Shown one piece after another: positions 1-8,775 of a stretch of DNA of 64,000 bases (position 1 is its first letter; each line of letters begins with the position of its first letter). The translations under genes were made by a program, and so were the position numbers. The stretch covers positions 62,001-126,000 of the forward strand of contig DUSX01000004.1 in NCBI GenBank assembly GCA_012842395.1, written 5' to 3'. The DNA comes from Bacillota bacterium (lineage in GTDB: Bacteria; Bacillota; SHA-98; UBA4971). Under the pieces are notes generated by a model that searched no databases, had not been told where the DNA came from, and saw only the letters and a list, made by a program, of their open reading frames with translations.

Positions 1-1099
1 CCGCGTACAGCGTCATGGTCTTGCCGCTTCCCGTCGGGCCTGTCACGAGCACGATCCCGTTGGGCCGCGCGAGCGCCTGGCGGAGGCGCGCCGCATCCGC
101 CTCCAGGAACCCAAGCTCGTCGATACGGGTAATGGCCCCCTTTGACCGCAGGATCCTGATCTCGACCTTCTCGCCATAGAGCGTCGGAAGCGTGGACACG
201 CGAAGGTCCACATCCTCGCCCTCCGCTCGCATCTCGACCCGCCCGTCCTGCGGCACCCGCCTTTCGGCAATGTCCATGCCTGCCGTGACCTTGATGCGGG
301 ACGCCACCGCGGGGCCCAGCTCTTTCGGGAACGTCATGACCTGCCTCAGGACACCGTCGACCCTGTATCTCACCCGCACTTGCGACTCTTGCGGCTCGAT
401 GTGGATGTCGCTCGCCCGCGCCTTCACAGCCTCGGAAATGATGGCGCTCGCGAGCCTCACCGCCGGGGCGCTCATCACCTGCGCGTCGTCGGCGGCCTTC
501 CTCGCCTCGTCAGCCCTGGCCTGCTGCGCCTTTCCGGCCGCCCCGGCGACCTGGGCCTGGACCTCCTTGACAAGCTTCACGGCGGGGCCGGCGCCGTAGC
601 ACTCGGCTATCGCGGCCTCGATCTCCGCCTCGCTGGCAATGACAGGATCGACCTCGAGGCCTGTGGAGATCCTCACGTCATCGATGGCGAAGACGTCCAG
701 GGGGTCCGCCATGGCGAGGGTGATGCGGTCGCCGACTCGCTCGATGGGGAATACCTTGTGGGACCTCACGAACGCCTCGGGGAGAAGCCGCGCCACTTCT
801 GGGTTGATGATGTACCTGGCGAGCTCGACCCGGGGAATTCCGAGTTGGGTTTCGAGGGCTGTGAGCATGGTGTCTTCATCGACGAGGCCTAGGGAGACCA
901 ATACCGCACCCAGCCTTCCACCCCCATCCTTCTGGGCAGAAAGCGCTTTGTCGAGGTCTTCCCGCGATAGGACCCCCGCGTCGACTAGAATCTCACCCAG
1001 TTTGCGCCTACGCGCGGCGGGCGCCGCCTGATCTCCGTACACGACGGTCTCGGCGGCCGACAGCTCGCGCCCGGCGCCGGCTCCCCCTGCCGTGCCCAT
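1..1099 (-). CDS. pilB: Type IV pilus / type II secretion assembly ATPase PilB/GspE (3' end cut by window)
   Basis: This is the hexameric cytoplasmic ATPase that powers pilus or pseudopilus assembly. The first 366 residues are visible; the C-terminal half lies outside the window. An MshEN/T2SSE-N-type domain comes first (roughly residues 35-150, with LGEILVDAGVLSREDLDKAL), then the ATPase domain (SDIHIEPQ, RYRVDG). The Walker A GPTGSGKT is at residues 354-361, just before the window edge. The usual K-T-T-T is K-T-M-T here. The ATG follows AAGGA at short spacing. The family is clear, but PilB and GspE cannot be separated without the C-terminus. It lies downstream of coaBC across a 351-bp gap. 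Confidence 0.9.
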   Translation of the reverse strand, partial: MGTAGGAGAGRELSAAETVVYGDQAAPAARRRKLGEILVDAGVLSREDLDKALSAQKDGGGRLGAVLVSLGLVDEDTMLTALETQLGIPRVELARYIINPEVARLLPEAFVRSHKVFPIERVGDRITLAMADPLDVFAIDDVRISTGLEVDPVIASEAEIEAAIAECYGAGPAVKLVKEVQAQVAGAAGKAQQARADEARKAADDAQVMSAPAVRLASAIISEAVKARASDIHIEPQESQVRVRYRVDGVLRQVMTFPKELGPAVASRIKVTAGMDIAERRVPQDGRVEMRAEGEDVDLRVSTLPTLYGEKVEIRILRSKGAITRIDELGFLEADAARLRQALARPNGIVLVTGPTGSGKTMTLYA

Positions 1100-1450
1100 G
1101 CTTCCTTGACACACCCCATCATCAGCGCCGCTGTCTGGCATGCCACAATACACCATGATTACCATATAGTGGCATTTGTCGCAATACAAGATATTCGTTC
1201 TCTATTTGGACATGCTCCAAGGAATTCCTGCACGCCCATCCAAAAAAGAGCAAGAAAGGACACGCCTGCTGGCAGGGCTCCTAGGCTCGCACTATAATCG
1301 TTAATCGTTCTCGACGGATACGAGGGATTGAACGGGCATTGAGTGGGGTGCACAAATACTTCGCCAGGGTGGACACCGGCGCTCCTGCAACCACTGGAAA
1401 TGGTGAAAGGACTGACGCACCCTCACCTATGGATACGAGAGACAACCGCA
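1100..1450. other. Intergenic region coaBC-pilB
   Basis: No convincing gene is seen in these 351 bases. They are visibly more AT-rich than the neighbours. The one clear structure is an inverted repeat at 1140-1175 (ATGCCAC, 22-nt spacer, GTGGCAT) about 40 bases upstream of the pilB start. A TATAAT-like hexamer near 1292 has no matching -35. I looked for a cyclic-di-GMP riboswitch, which sometimes precedes pilus genes, and did not find its conserved core. Confidence 0.5.
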
Positions 1451-2677
1451 TCACGAGCCCGTTTCCGACCGCCTCTTGAGAAGCTGTGCCACTTCGTCGA
1501 GGATCTTGTGCGCGAGGTCCCTTTTCCGCACGAGCGGGATCGCATCCACTCGCCCGTCGCGGTGTATGATCTTGGCCTCGTTGAAATCGGACCCGAATCC
1601 CGCGCCGGGACGTGTCACATCGTTAGCCACGATAAAGTCCAGGTTCTTCGCGTGCAGCTTCTCGGCGGCGTGATCCATGAGGTCGTGGGTTTCCGCGGCG
1701 AATCCCACCACCACACGTCCGCCCTTGTGCCTCCCCACGGTGCTGATGATATCCTCGCACGCCTCGAGCTCCAGCGTCATCGGCCCCGCGCTCTTCCGCA
1801 GCTTTTGGGGTGCCGCCTTTGCGGGGCGCCAATCCGCGGGGGCGGCCGCTCCGATCACCGCGTCGGCCTTCTCGAACCTCGCCATCACCGCGTCCAGCAT
1901 CTCGCGAGCGGTGCGAACGTGAACCACCTCGACTCCTGCCGGGTCCGCCAGGGAAGTAGGCCCGCTCACCAGGACAACACTGGCGCCGCGGTCACGTGCG
2001 GCCTCCGCCAGGGCATAGCCCATTTTGCCCGAGGACCGGTTCGAGATATGCCTCACGGGGTCTATCGGCTCCTCGGTCGGCCCCGCGGTCACGATCACTC
2101 TGAAGCCTGCGAGATCTCTCTTGACGCAGACTATCCTCTCGATCTCCTTCACGATCTCCTCCGGCTCCGGCATCCGCCCTTTGCCCTGGGCGCCGCACGC
2201 GAGGTATCCCGTGGCAGGCTCCATGGCTCTGTAACCGAGCGCGCGGAGGCGTTCGAGGTTCGAGCGGAAAATGGGGTTCTCGTACATCGCCTCGTTCATA
2301 GACGGGACGAAAAGCACCGGCGCCCTCGTCGCCATTATGATGGTCGTGAGAAGGTCATCGGCTATGCCGCAGGCGACCTTGCCGACGCAGTTCGCCGTGG
2401 CCGGCGCAACGACCACGATGTCTGCCTTCTCCGCAAGCGCGACGTGTCGTACGTTCCATTCCCCTGGGTCGGAGAACATGTCAACGCTCACCGGATTGCG
2501 CGAGAGCGTACGAAACGTGAGGGGCGAGACGAACTTCGTGGCCGCCTCGGTCATGACGACGTGAACCTCTGCCCCGCTTTTCACAAGGATGCTCGCGACC
2601 TCAGCAGCCTTGTACGCGGCGATTCCTCCCGTGACTCCGAGAATCACCGTCTTGCTCTCCAGCTTCGAGCCGTCCAT
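1451..2677 (-). CDS. coaBC: Bifunctional phosphopantothenoylcysteine decarboxylase / phosphopantothenate-cysteine ligase CoaBC
   Basis: CoaBC makes 4'-phosphopantetheine in coenzyme A synthesis: CoaB joins cysteine to phosphopantothenate and CoaC decarboxylates the product. The 408-aa length is standard. The N-terminal flavoprotein half starts GVTGGIAAYKAAE and shows VAPATAN, a PSMNEAMYENP substrate clamp and an ACG...GKGRMPEP loop. The C-terminal ligase half starts near residue 195 with VTAGPTEEPIDPVRHISNRSSG. I chose the ATG preceded by GCGAGGTGCGAG; an upstream in-frame extension of 37 residues looks non-coding. It follows rpoZ and gmk, as in many Firmicutes and Actinobacteria. Confidence 0.97.
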   Translation of the reverse strand: MDGSKLESKTVILGVTGGIAAYKAAEVASILVKSGAEVHVVMTEAATKFVSPLTFRTLSRNPVSVDMFSDPGEWNVRHVALAEKADIVVVAPATANCVGKVACGIADDLLTTIIMATRAPVLFVPSMNEAMYENPIFRSNLERLRALGYRAMEPATGYLACGAQGKGRMPEPEEIVKEIERIVCVKRDLAGFRVIVTAGPTEEPIDPVRHISNRSSGKMGYALAEAARDRGASVVLVSGPTSLADPAGVEVVHVRTAREMLDAVMARFEKADAVIGAAAPADWRPAKAAPQKLRKSAGPMTLELEACEDIISTVGRHKGGRVVVGFAAETHDLMDHAAEKLHAKNLDFIVANDVTRPGAGFGSDFNEAKIIHRDGRVDAIPLVRKRDLAHKILDEVAQLLKRRSETGS

Positions 2678-2801
2678 CTCGCACCTCGCCCCCCGTGGCT
2701 TGTCCCACCCGCCCCGCTCCCGCTGCGCAGGCCGGCGGGCGGTCCGTTCCTTACAGTCGTGTGGCGCCCCTCGCGGGGCGCCACACATTCCACAATCACA
2801 A

Positions 2802-3008
2802 CTACTTCATACCTGACTTGGGCTGCTCGAACGTGACCTTTCCGGCGAGGATCTCCTCCATTGCTATGGTTACGGGCTTGTCCGACTTCGAATCTACGAG
2901 TCTCTTCGCCCCGTTCATGAGCTGCCTTGCTCGCTTCGCCGTCGCGACCACCAGAGCATAGCGGCTCTCGGCCTTGTCGGCGAACGCATCAACAGGTGGA
3001 TAAGACAT
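2802..3008 (-). CDS. rpoZ: DNA-directed RNA polymerase omega subunit
   Basis: Omega is the small RNA polymerase subunit that helps fold and recruit beta-prime. The 68-aa protein matches the family at its start (MSYPPVDAFADKAESRYALV) and in VATAKRARQL, with DSKSDKPVTIAMEEILAGKV towards the end. I chose the ATG at 3008 because the family begins there; a 16-residue upstream extension is probably untranslated. A G-rich Shine-Dalgarno lies somewhat far upstream. The gene sits 69 bases downstream of gmk and 124 bases upstream of coaBC, the standard gmk-rpoZ-coaBC order. Confidence 0.95.
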   Translation of the reverse strand: MSYPPVDAFADKAESRYALVVATAKRARQLMNGAKRLVDSKSDKPVTIAMEEILAGKVTFEQPKSGMK

Positions 3009-3077
3009 ATCTTGGAACGTCCCTCCCGTAAACACGCATGAATTTCCGGCGGTCACCGGCTCGAAGGCCCTGAAACC

Positions 3078-3710
3078 TCATCGAGCCTCCCTTCGCAGGG
3101 AGTCGACGAAGGACCTCAGGTCACATCGGGCGATCCTGCACCGTTCCGCGGTGAGTATGGCCTTGAGCTTCTCTGTGGCCACCTCAAGATCCTCATTGAC
3201 GATCACGTAGTCGTAGTCGAAGACTGCCTCGAGTTCCTCCATGGCCGCGTTGAGACGCGCACAGAGCGCGTCGGGCGCGTCACGCCCGCGCCGCGTCGCG
3301 CGCCTCCTGAGCTCTTCCATGGACGGCGGCATCAAATACACGAACACACCCGCCGGCCACCTCGCCCTCACCTGCCGTGCGCCCTGTATGTCCACATCGA
3401 GGATCACATCCTCCCCTTGTTCGATCGTTTCCTCGATGAACCTGCGAGGTGTGCCATATGAATTGCCGTATACCGTAGCCCACTCCAGCAGCTCCCCCGC
3501 CTCTTGCATCTCGCGAAATCGTTCGGGCGTCACGAAGTGATAGTGAACCCCGTCGATCTCTCCGGGCCCCGGCGGGCGCGTGGTGACGGACACGGAATAA
3601 CGTATGCCTTCGGTTCGTTTCAACAGCTCATTCACCAGGGTGTTCTTTCCGGCGCCCGATGGGCCGGAAAGCACCACAAGGAACCCGCGCTTCCTCCGCA
3701 CACCGCTCAC
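3078..3710 (-). CDS. gmk: Guanylate kinase
   Basis: Guanylate kinase phosphorylates GMP/dGMP to GDP/dGDP with ATP. The 210-aa protein has the P-loop GPSGAGKNT (residues 16-24), the GMP-binding [21 protein letters not shown] segment, and the YGNSYGTPR and [12 protein letters not shown] motifs. The residue after the P-loop lysine is Asn, where Gly or Ser is usual; this is a variation, not an obvious defect. Its GTG start overlaps the remA stop by four bases (GTGA), so translation is probably coupled. Confidence 0.96.
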   Translation of the reverse strand: MSGVRRKRGFLVVLSGPSGAGKNTLVNELLKRTEGIRYSVSVTTRPPGPGEIDGVHYHFVTPERFREMQEAGELLEWATVYGNSYGTPRRFIEETIEQGEDVILDVDIQGARQVRARWPAGVFVYLMPPSMEELRRRATRRGRDAPDALCARLNAAMEELEAVFDYDYVIVNEDLEVATEKLKAILTAERCRIARCDLRSFVDSLRREAR

Positions 3711-3973
3711 TCGCTAGCTTCACGACCCAAGTCTTTGCCACCCAGCCTGTGGGCCACGGTCTCGGGCTGCACCGCGCACAGGATGACGTGGTCGCTGTCG
3801 GTCATGACTACCGCACGCGTCCTCCTGCCGTACGTCGCGTCTATGAGCCTGCCGCGGTCCCTGGCTTCCTGGACAATTCTCTTGATGGGAGCGGACTCGG
3901 GGCTCACGATGGCGATGATGCGGTTCGCCGCCACGATGTTCCCGAACCCGATGTTAATGAGCTTAACGTCCAT
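3707..3973 (-). CDS. remA: RemA-family (DUF370) DNA-binding regulator
   Basis: RemA is a small DNA-binding activator of extracellular matrix and osmoprotection genes in Bacillus subtilis. Here the 88-aa protein starts [14 protein letters not shown], the family's hallmark, followed by [31 protein letters not shown] chose the ATG at 3973 because GAGAGGTG lies six bases upstream; a GTG three codons earlier overlaps that ribosome site. It sits between mihF and gmk. The family assignment is firm; the regulon in this organism is unknown. Confidence 0.94.
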   Translation of the reverse strand: MDVKLINIGFGNIVAANRIIAIVSPESAPIKRIVQEARDRGRLIDATYGRRTRAVVMTDSDHVILCAVQPETVAHRLGGKDLGREASE

Positions 3974-3988
3974 GTCCGGCACCTCTCC

Positions 3989-4300
3989 CTATTTCGCCAG
4001 TCTCTTGAGCAACGCTTCCTTCTGCCTGGCCCCAAGACCCTGGACCCTTCTCGACTCGTGAATCCCTATTTCCTCCATAATCTTGCGACTTCTGACTCGT
4101 CCGATCCGTGGCAACGACTCCAGCAGGTACGCGACGCGCATCCGGGATATCACGTTGTCGTCGGGACTGTTCAGGATCTTCTCCAGCGTGAGGGTGCCGC
4201 GCTTCAGGCTCTCGCGGATCTGCGCCCGCTTGGAACGCATCTCCTGAGCCTTCTTGAGGGCAGCCCTCTTCTGCTCGGCGCTCAGCTCCGGCAAAGCCAT
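3989..4300 (-). CDS. mihF: Actinobacterial-type integration host factor (mIHF)
   Basis: mIHF is a small nucleoid-associated DNA-bending protein best known from actinobacteria and unrelated to the IHF/HU fold. The 103-aa product MALPELSAEQKRAALKKAQEM... is basic. It has the helix-two-turns-helix-like segment SRMRVAYLLESLPRIGRVRSRKIMEEIGI and ends in a GLGARQKEALLKRL helix. AAGGAGGTGAGACC directly precedes the ATG. In actinobacteria the gene is next to gmk, and here it is one gene away, in a run yicC-mihF-remA-gmk-rpoZ-coaBC. Confidence 0.92.
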   Translation of the reverse strand: MALPELSAEQKRAALKKAQEMRSKRAQIRESLKRGTLTLEKILNSPDDNVISRMRVAYLLESLPRIGRVRSRKIMEEIGIHESRRVQGLGARQKEALLKRLAK

Positions 4301-4346
4301 GGTCTCACCTCCTTGCATGTAAGACTCGATGTAGCCTGGGGCGGGG

Positions 4347-5225
4347 TCACTCTATGTTCTGGATTTGCTCCCGGATCTTCTCGAGTTCGCTCTTGATCTC
4401 CACTACCATATGAGAGATCTCGACGTCCTGCGACTTCGACCCTATGGTATTGGCCTCCCGGTGCATCTCCTGTACAAGGAACTCAAGCCGCCTTCCGGCG
4501 GGCTCGGCCTGTTCTATGACCGAGTGAACCTGCGCTATATGGCTTGCAAGCCTTACGAGTTCCTCAGTGACGTTGATCTTGTCGGCGTATATCGCCGCCT
4601 CCATTGCGATGCGCGTCTCATCAATGGGAACATCTGCAAGGAGTTCACGCAATCGTGCCTCGAGCCTGGCTCTGTATTCCTCTGCGACGACGGGGGCGCG
4701 CTCCGAGATCCTGGCTATAAGCTGCTCTATTTTCGACGTCCTATGAACCAGATCGCGCGCCAACGACTCCCCCTCGGCCGCCCGCATCCTCGCGAGCGCC
4801 TCCAGGGCTTGGTTCGCGGCGGCTTTCACAACCTGCCATGCGGCATCGGGGTCGACAGAAACGGGCTTGACCGTGACGACGTCCTGGAGACTCAGAATGG
4901 TCTCGACTCCTACCTCACCGGCGATCCCGAGACGCGCCGCGAGGTCCTTGGCGGCGGCATGGTAAGCCTGCGCCAGGTCCATCCTGACCTCGACCGTCTT
5001 CAACGGGGCCCCGGCCTCTTCCACCGTGACACTTACGTCGACGTGCCCGCGGGCGAGGCTCTCCGCAACGAGGGCCCGAAGCTTGTCTTCGAGCTCGGCG
5101 AGCTCCCTCGGGATCCGCACACTTATATCACGGTATCGGTGGTTCGTCGAACGCACCTCCACCGTGACAATGAGCCCCTCGCCGGTGGACGTTCCCCGGC
5201 CGTACCCGGTCATGCTCTTCGGCAT
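4347..5225 (-). CDS. yicC: YicC-family endoribonuclease
   Basis: YicC family proteins have been shown to be endoribonucleases in E. coli and Bacillus. The 292-aa product opens with the signature MPKSMTGYGRG, has RSTNHRYRDISVRIPRELAELEDKLR near residue 30 and ends with the conserved FLVQEMHREANTIGSKS and VEIKSELEKIREQIQNIE. A GGGAGG lies 12 bases before the ATG. It is the first gene of the mihF-remA-gmk-rpoZ-coaBC run and has a sigma-A-like promoter just upstream. Confidence 0.95.
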   Translation of the reverse strand: MPKSMTGYGRGTSTGEGLIVTVEVRSTNHRYRDISVRIPRELAELEDKLRALVAESLARGHVDVSVTVEEAGAPLKTVEVRMDLAQAYHAAAKDLAARLGIAGEVGVETILSLQDVVTVKPVSVDPDAAWQVVKAAANQALEALARMRAAEGESLARDLVHRTSKIEQLIARISERAPVVAEEYRARLEARLRELLADVPIDETRIAMEAAIYADKINVTEELVRLASHIAQVHSVIEQAEPAGRRLEFLVQEMHREANTIGSKSQDVEISHMVVEIKSELEKIREQIQNIE

Positions 5226-5249
5226 CAGGCGCCGCGCCTCCCGAACCCT

Positions 5250-5279
5250 ATTCTACTACATAGCATTTGCGGTTCACAA
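5250..5279 (-). promoter_or_regulatory. Sigma-A-like promoter for the yicC-coaBC gene run
   Basis: On the minus strand TTGTGA and TAGAAT are separated by 18 bases, ending about 25 bases upstream of the yicC start codon. The -35 is a 4/6 match, so this is a reasonable but not perfect promoter. Confidence 0.5.
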
Positions 5280-5447
5280 GTGCTTTTTGGCATGAATTGC
5301 CGTGTTGACCACGGGAAAGGTCGCGGCATGTCCCCAAGGCCAGCTCAGCCCGGTTTCGCTGCCTCGTTCGCCTACATGGTTGCCCGCAGCATCCAGGCCG
5401 GGACGGGACGGGGATTGAAAAAAGCAACCCACTGGATCAGGCCCGAA

Positions 5448-8264
5448 TCATGCCCGCACCACGGACATGTGACGCAGGAGGGCGCGGCGCGCCTTGCGGG
5501 CCACGACCGCAAGAGCGCTGGACCATCCTGAGAACACGAGAATGATCAACCAGTCCACGCCCCTGAGAGGAACGGTGTGAAAGACGCGTTGAACGGCTGG
5601 CCAATACACCACCGAAACCTGCATCACCGAGGATATCAGCACAGCTCCGACGAGGTATGGGTTGGACCAAGGGTTCAGCTCCACGATGGAGCGATACTCG
5701 GACCGGCAGTGAAAGACGTACAAGAGCTGCGCCATGACCAGGGACGTAAAAGCGACGGTGCGCGCGCGCGTGATGTCCGCATGGAGAAAGAGGGACACGA
5801 GAAACGCCGCTATCGTGCACAGACCGATGAATACGCCCTGCGAGGCTATCTTGAGTCCGAGCCCCCTCGAGAACACCCCCTCCTTGGGGTCCCGTGGCTT
5901 CCTCGTCATCACATCCGGGTCCACCGGGTCGACACCGAGCGCGATCGCCGGAAGGCCGTCGGTCACGAGATTCATCCACAGGATCTGCATGGGCACGAGA
6001 GGCAACGGCAATCCCACAAGCACCGCGATGAGCATTGAGAGAACCTCGCCGGCGTTGCACGCGAGCAGGTATCTTATGAACTTACGAATGTTATCGTATA
6101 TCCCGCGGCCTTCTTCAACGGCCGCGACGATGGTGGCGTAATTGTCATCGGCGAGAACCATCGCGGCGGCCTCACGGGTGACGTCGGTGCCGGACATGCC
6201 CATAGCCACGCCGATGTCCGCCTCCTTGACAGCGGGTGCGTCGTTCACGCCGTCGCCTGTCATCGCGACCACGTGTCCCTGGCTCTTGAGCGCCCGCACG
6301 ATCCGGAGTTTGTGCTCGGGGGATACCCTCGCGAACACCGACGTCGTGACCACCGCCTTCGAGAAAGCCTCCCCCGTCATGTGATCGATCTCCGGTCCCG
6401 TGATGGCCCGGGCCTCGCCGTCCGCGAGTTCGAGGGCGCTGGCCACGGCAGTGGCCGTCCCCGCGTGATCTCCGGTTACCATGATCGTCCTGATGCCGGC
6501 GCTGCGGGCGGTCCTGATGGCGCGCTTCACATCCTCTCGCGGAGGATCCACCATCCCCGCGAGGCCGACGAACACGAGGTCCGTCTCGATGCGGCCCGCT
6601 GAACGGACATCCAGGTGCAGGCCCTCCGGAAGCTCGCGATACGCGAGGGCCAGCACGCGCAAGCCGCGCGCGGCCATCCGCGCGCTTCGCGCGAGAACGG
6701 CGTCCCTGTCGCTCCTTGTCATGGGCCTTGCCTGCCCGCCCACCAAGAGCGAGCCGGACAAGCCCACCAGCACCTCGGGCGCACCCTTGACGTAGGCGAT
6801 GGCGCCCCTGCCTCGTGGGTTCTCGTAGACAGCGGTCATCATCTTGCGCTCCGGGTCGAAGGGGATCTCGTACAGGAGCGCTGCCCGCCCGCCCGACGGG
6901 GCCCGGTCGCGGAGCAACCCTGCTTTGGCCGCGGCCACCACAAGAGCCCCTTCCGTGGGATCACCCAGAACGCCCCATCGGCCGCCGGCGGGGCCGCGTC
7001 GCGTCGCGCGTGCCGCAGCAGGCTGCATAACCGAGTCCGGACCGGCCACTTGCCCGCCGCACGTAAGCCGCGCGTTGTTGCAGTACAGGCCGATCCGGAG
7101 GGCCAGGGCAAGGTGGTCATCGGCAAGTGGATCGAGGGGTCTACCGGCCTCGATGAACTGCCCGAACGGGGCGTAACCGGTGCCGGTGACCTCTATCAAC
7201 CTGCCGCCGAGGTCCAGCTCCGTCAGGGTTATCTCGTTCCGGGTGAGGGTGCCCGTCTTGTCAGAGCAAATCACTGTCGTGCAGCCCAGGGTTTCCACGG
7301 CCGGCAGGCGCCGCACTATGGCATTCCGCTTGCTCATCCGCTGCACACCGAGGGCAAGGGCTATGGTCACCACCGCGGGCAGGCCCTCGGGAATAGCCGC
7401 CACAGCCAAGCTGACCCCGGCGAGGAACATCTCGATGACCCCTTCGCCGCGCCAGATGCCAGCCGCAGAAACGAGAGCGCACAGGGCGATGCAGATGAAC
7501 ACGAGCGTCCTGCCTAGGTGCTCGAGCCGCCGCTGAAGAGGCGTGAGCTCCTCTCTCTCCTCCTGTATCAGGTGGGCGATCCGGCCTATCTCGGTATCCA
7601 TGCCAGTTGCGACGACCACAGCCTTCCCCCTGCCGCGCGTGACGACCGTGCCCATGAAGACCATGTTCCGCCTGTCTCCGACCGGCACAGTCGCCGCCAA
7701 GACGTCGTCCGATCTCTTGACGACGGGCACCGACTCGCCGGTAAGTGCCGACTCCTCCACCTCTAGGGCGGTCGTCTCGACCAGCCGGGCGTCCGCCGGG
7801 ATCCTGTCGCCGACCTCGACGAGGAGGAGGTCTCCAGGGACGACCTCCCTCGCCTTCACCTCCATGGGCGCACCGTCCCGGATGACCCTGGCGGACGGTG
7901 CCGCAAGCTCCTTGAGCGCTTCGAGGGAGCGCTCCGCGCGATACTCCTGCAGAAAGCCAAGAGCTGCGTTCAGGGTGACGATGGCCAGGATCGTGAAGGC
8001 ATCGCCTGTCTCTCCCAGCGCCGCCGATATCCCGGCCGCCGCGATGAGCACCAATACCATGAAGTCGCTGAACTGGTCCGCAAACATCTTGAGAGCCGAG
8101 GCCTTCCTGGCTTGCCGAAGCTCGTTGGGCCCGGTTCTGCCGAGCCTCCTTGCCGCCTCCCTCGAAGACAGCCCCGCCACGAGGCTGGTTCTGAGGCACG
8201 ACGCCACCGCGGACGGGCCCATGCTGTGCCACGAGTGCTCCTTCCGGTCCTGCAAGACGCTCAC
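5448..8264 (-). CDS. Calcium-transporting P-type ATPase (P2A, SERCA-like)
   Basis: This 938-aa membrane ATPase exports cations, most likely Ca2+, at the cost of ATP. The actuator TGES is at residues 175-178, the M4 ion-binding IPEGLP at 291-296 and the phosphorylation site DKTGTLT from D335. The hinge TGDGVNDAPAVKEADIG is present. M5 CNAGEV and M6 NLVTDGLPA supply the Asn/Glu and Asn/Thr/Asp expected at both SERCA Ca2+ sites, so Ca2+ is favoured over Mn2+ or Na+. The N-terminus is a cation-ATPase-N domain (LSSREAARRLGRTGPNEL). The GTG start has AAGG eight bases upstream. It is divergent from rqcH. Confidence 0.93.
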   Translation of the reverse strand: MSVLQDRKEHSWHSMGPSAVASCLRTSLVAGLSSREAARRLGRTGPNELRQARKASALKMFADQFSDFMVLVLIAAAGISAALGETGDAFTILAIVTLNAALGFLQEYRAERSLEALKELAAPSARVIRDGAPMEVKAREVVPGDLLLVEVGDRIPADARLVETTALEVEESALTGESVPVVKRSDDVLAATVPVGDRRNMVFMGTVVTRGRGKAVVVATGMDTEIGRIAHLIQEEREELTPLQRRLEHLGRTLVFICIALCALVSAAGIWRGEGVIEMFLAGVSLAVAAIPEGLPAVVTIALALGVQRMSKRNAIVRRLPAVETLGCTTVICSDKTGTLTRNEITLTELDLGGRLIEVTGTGYAPFGQFIEAGRPLDPLADDHLALALRIGLYCNNARLTCGGQVAGPDSVMQPAAARATRRGPAGGRWGVLGDPTEGALVVAAAKAGLLRDRAPSGGRAALLYEIPFDPERKMMTAVYENPRGRGAIAYVKGAPEVLVGLSGSLLVGGQARPMTRSDRDAVLARSARMAARGLRVLALAYRELPEGLHLDVRSAGRIETDLVFVGLAGMVDPPREDVKRAIRTARSAGIRTIMVTGDHAGTATAVASALELADGEARAITGPEIDHMTGEAFSKAVVTTSVFARVSPEHKLRIVRALKSQGHVVAMTGDGVNDAPAVKEADIGVAMGMSGTDVTREAAAMVLADDNYATIVAAVEEGRGIYDNIRKFIRYLLACNAGEVLSMLIAVLVGLPLPLVPMQILWMNLVTDGLPAIALGVDPVDPDVMTRKPRDPKEGVFSRGLGLKIASQGVFIGLCTIAAFLVSLFLHADITRARTVAFTSLVMAQLLYVFHCRSEYRSIVELNPWSNPYLVGAVLISSVMQVSVVYWPAVQRVFHTVPLRGVDWLIILVFSGWSSALAVVARKARRALLRHMSVVRA

Positions 8265-8404
8265 CCCTGTCGCCTTGAAGAGTGCCAGCGCCCCGGCTCC
8301 GGTGCCGGGACGTCACACATTCATTGATATGCCCTTGTCCATGGGAACATGTCTGGGGACATCGCCCGAAGTGCGCCAGTCTTAGGCGCCGGAGTCTTCC
8401 TTCG

Positions 8405-8514
8405 GGTTGCCGGTGTTGCCCTCCGGGGACGGCGCGCTTGCGGCACGCCTCGTTCGAATTCGGCGCTCAAGACAGCCGAATTCTCCACGCCCCGTCGTGC
8501 AAGCACCGGCAACC
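8405..8514 (-). repeat. Dispersed 110-nt structured element, copy 1
   Basis: Read on the minus strand the element begins GGTTGCCGGTGCTTGCACGA and ends GGGCAACACCGGCAACC. The ends form an 11-bp stem (GGTTGCCGGTG with CACCGGCAACC) plus TTGC/GCAA beyond a single bulged base. Inside are a 9-bp hairpin (GAATTCGGC with GCCGAATTC, 10-nt loop) and a 7-bp hairpin GGCGTGC-CGCAA-GCGCGCC. It differs from copy 2 at only a few positions. It lies between the divergent Ca2+-ATPase and rqcH genes. I do not recognise it as a named RNA or repeat family. Confidence 0.85.
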
Positions 8515-8531
8515 CTGCCGACGTCAGAGAA

Positions 8532-8547
8532 GCAGGCGAAAGCCTGC
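8532..8547 (+). other. Short GNRA-type hairpin beside repeat copy 1
   Basis: GCAGGC-GAAA-GCCTGC forms a perfect 6-bp stem with a GAAA tetraloop, 17 bases outside copy 1 of the dispersed element. It has no T-tract, so it does not look like a terminator. The rest of 8265-8718 apart from copy 1 holds no gene I can support. Confidence 0.4.
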
Positions 8548-8718
8548 GGGGCGGTACGACGCCGTCCGAGTGGCTGTTGCGAAGGTCTTGTATGCCTTGC
8601 AAGGACTGAGATGACATGATGAGGGAGGATGGCAGCCCGCCTTGGGGAGTGGCTCGTCGCTGGAGCTCGTCGCTGGAATGCAGGCCTGCGTCCGTCCTGT
8701 GCCCGGCGGCGCGTAGCG

Positions 8719-8747
8719 TTGACGGCGGGTCCTGCGAGCCATATACT
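8719..8747 (+). promoter_or_regulatory. Sigma-A-like promoter for rqcH
   Basis: TTGACG and TATACT are separated by exactly 17 bases on the plus strand. The predicted transcript start is about 20 bases before the rqcH ATG, leaving room only for the ribosome binding site. Confidence 0.75.
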
Positions 8748-8775
8748 ACACGTGGACGCGATCGGGGTGAGGCGA

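Noticed and set aside
1100-1450. Cyclic-di-GMP riboswitch before pilB
   Set aside because: The conserved GEMM core motifs were not found in this interval.
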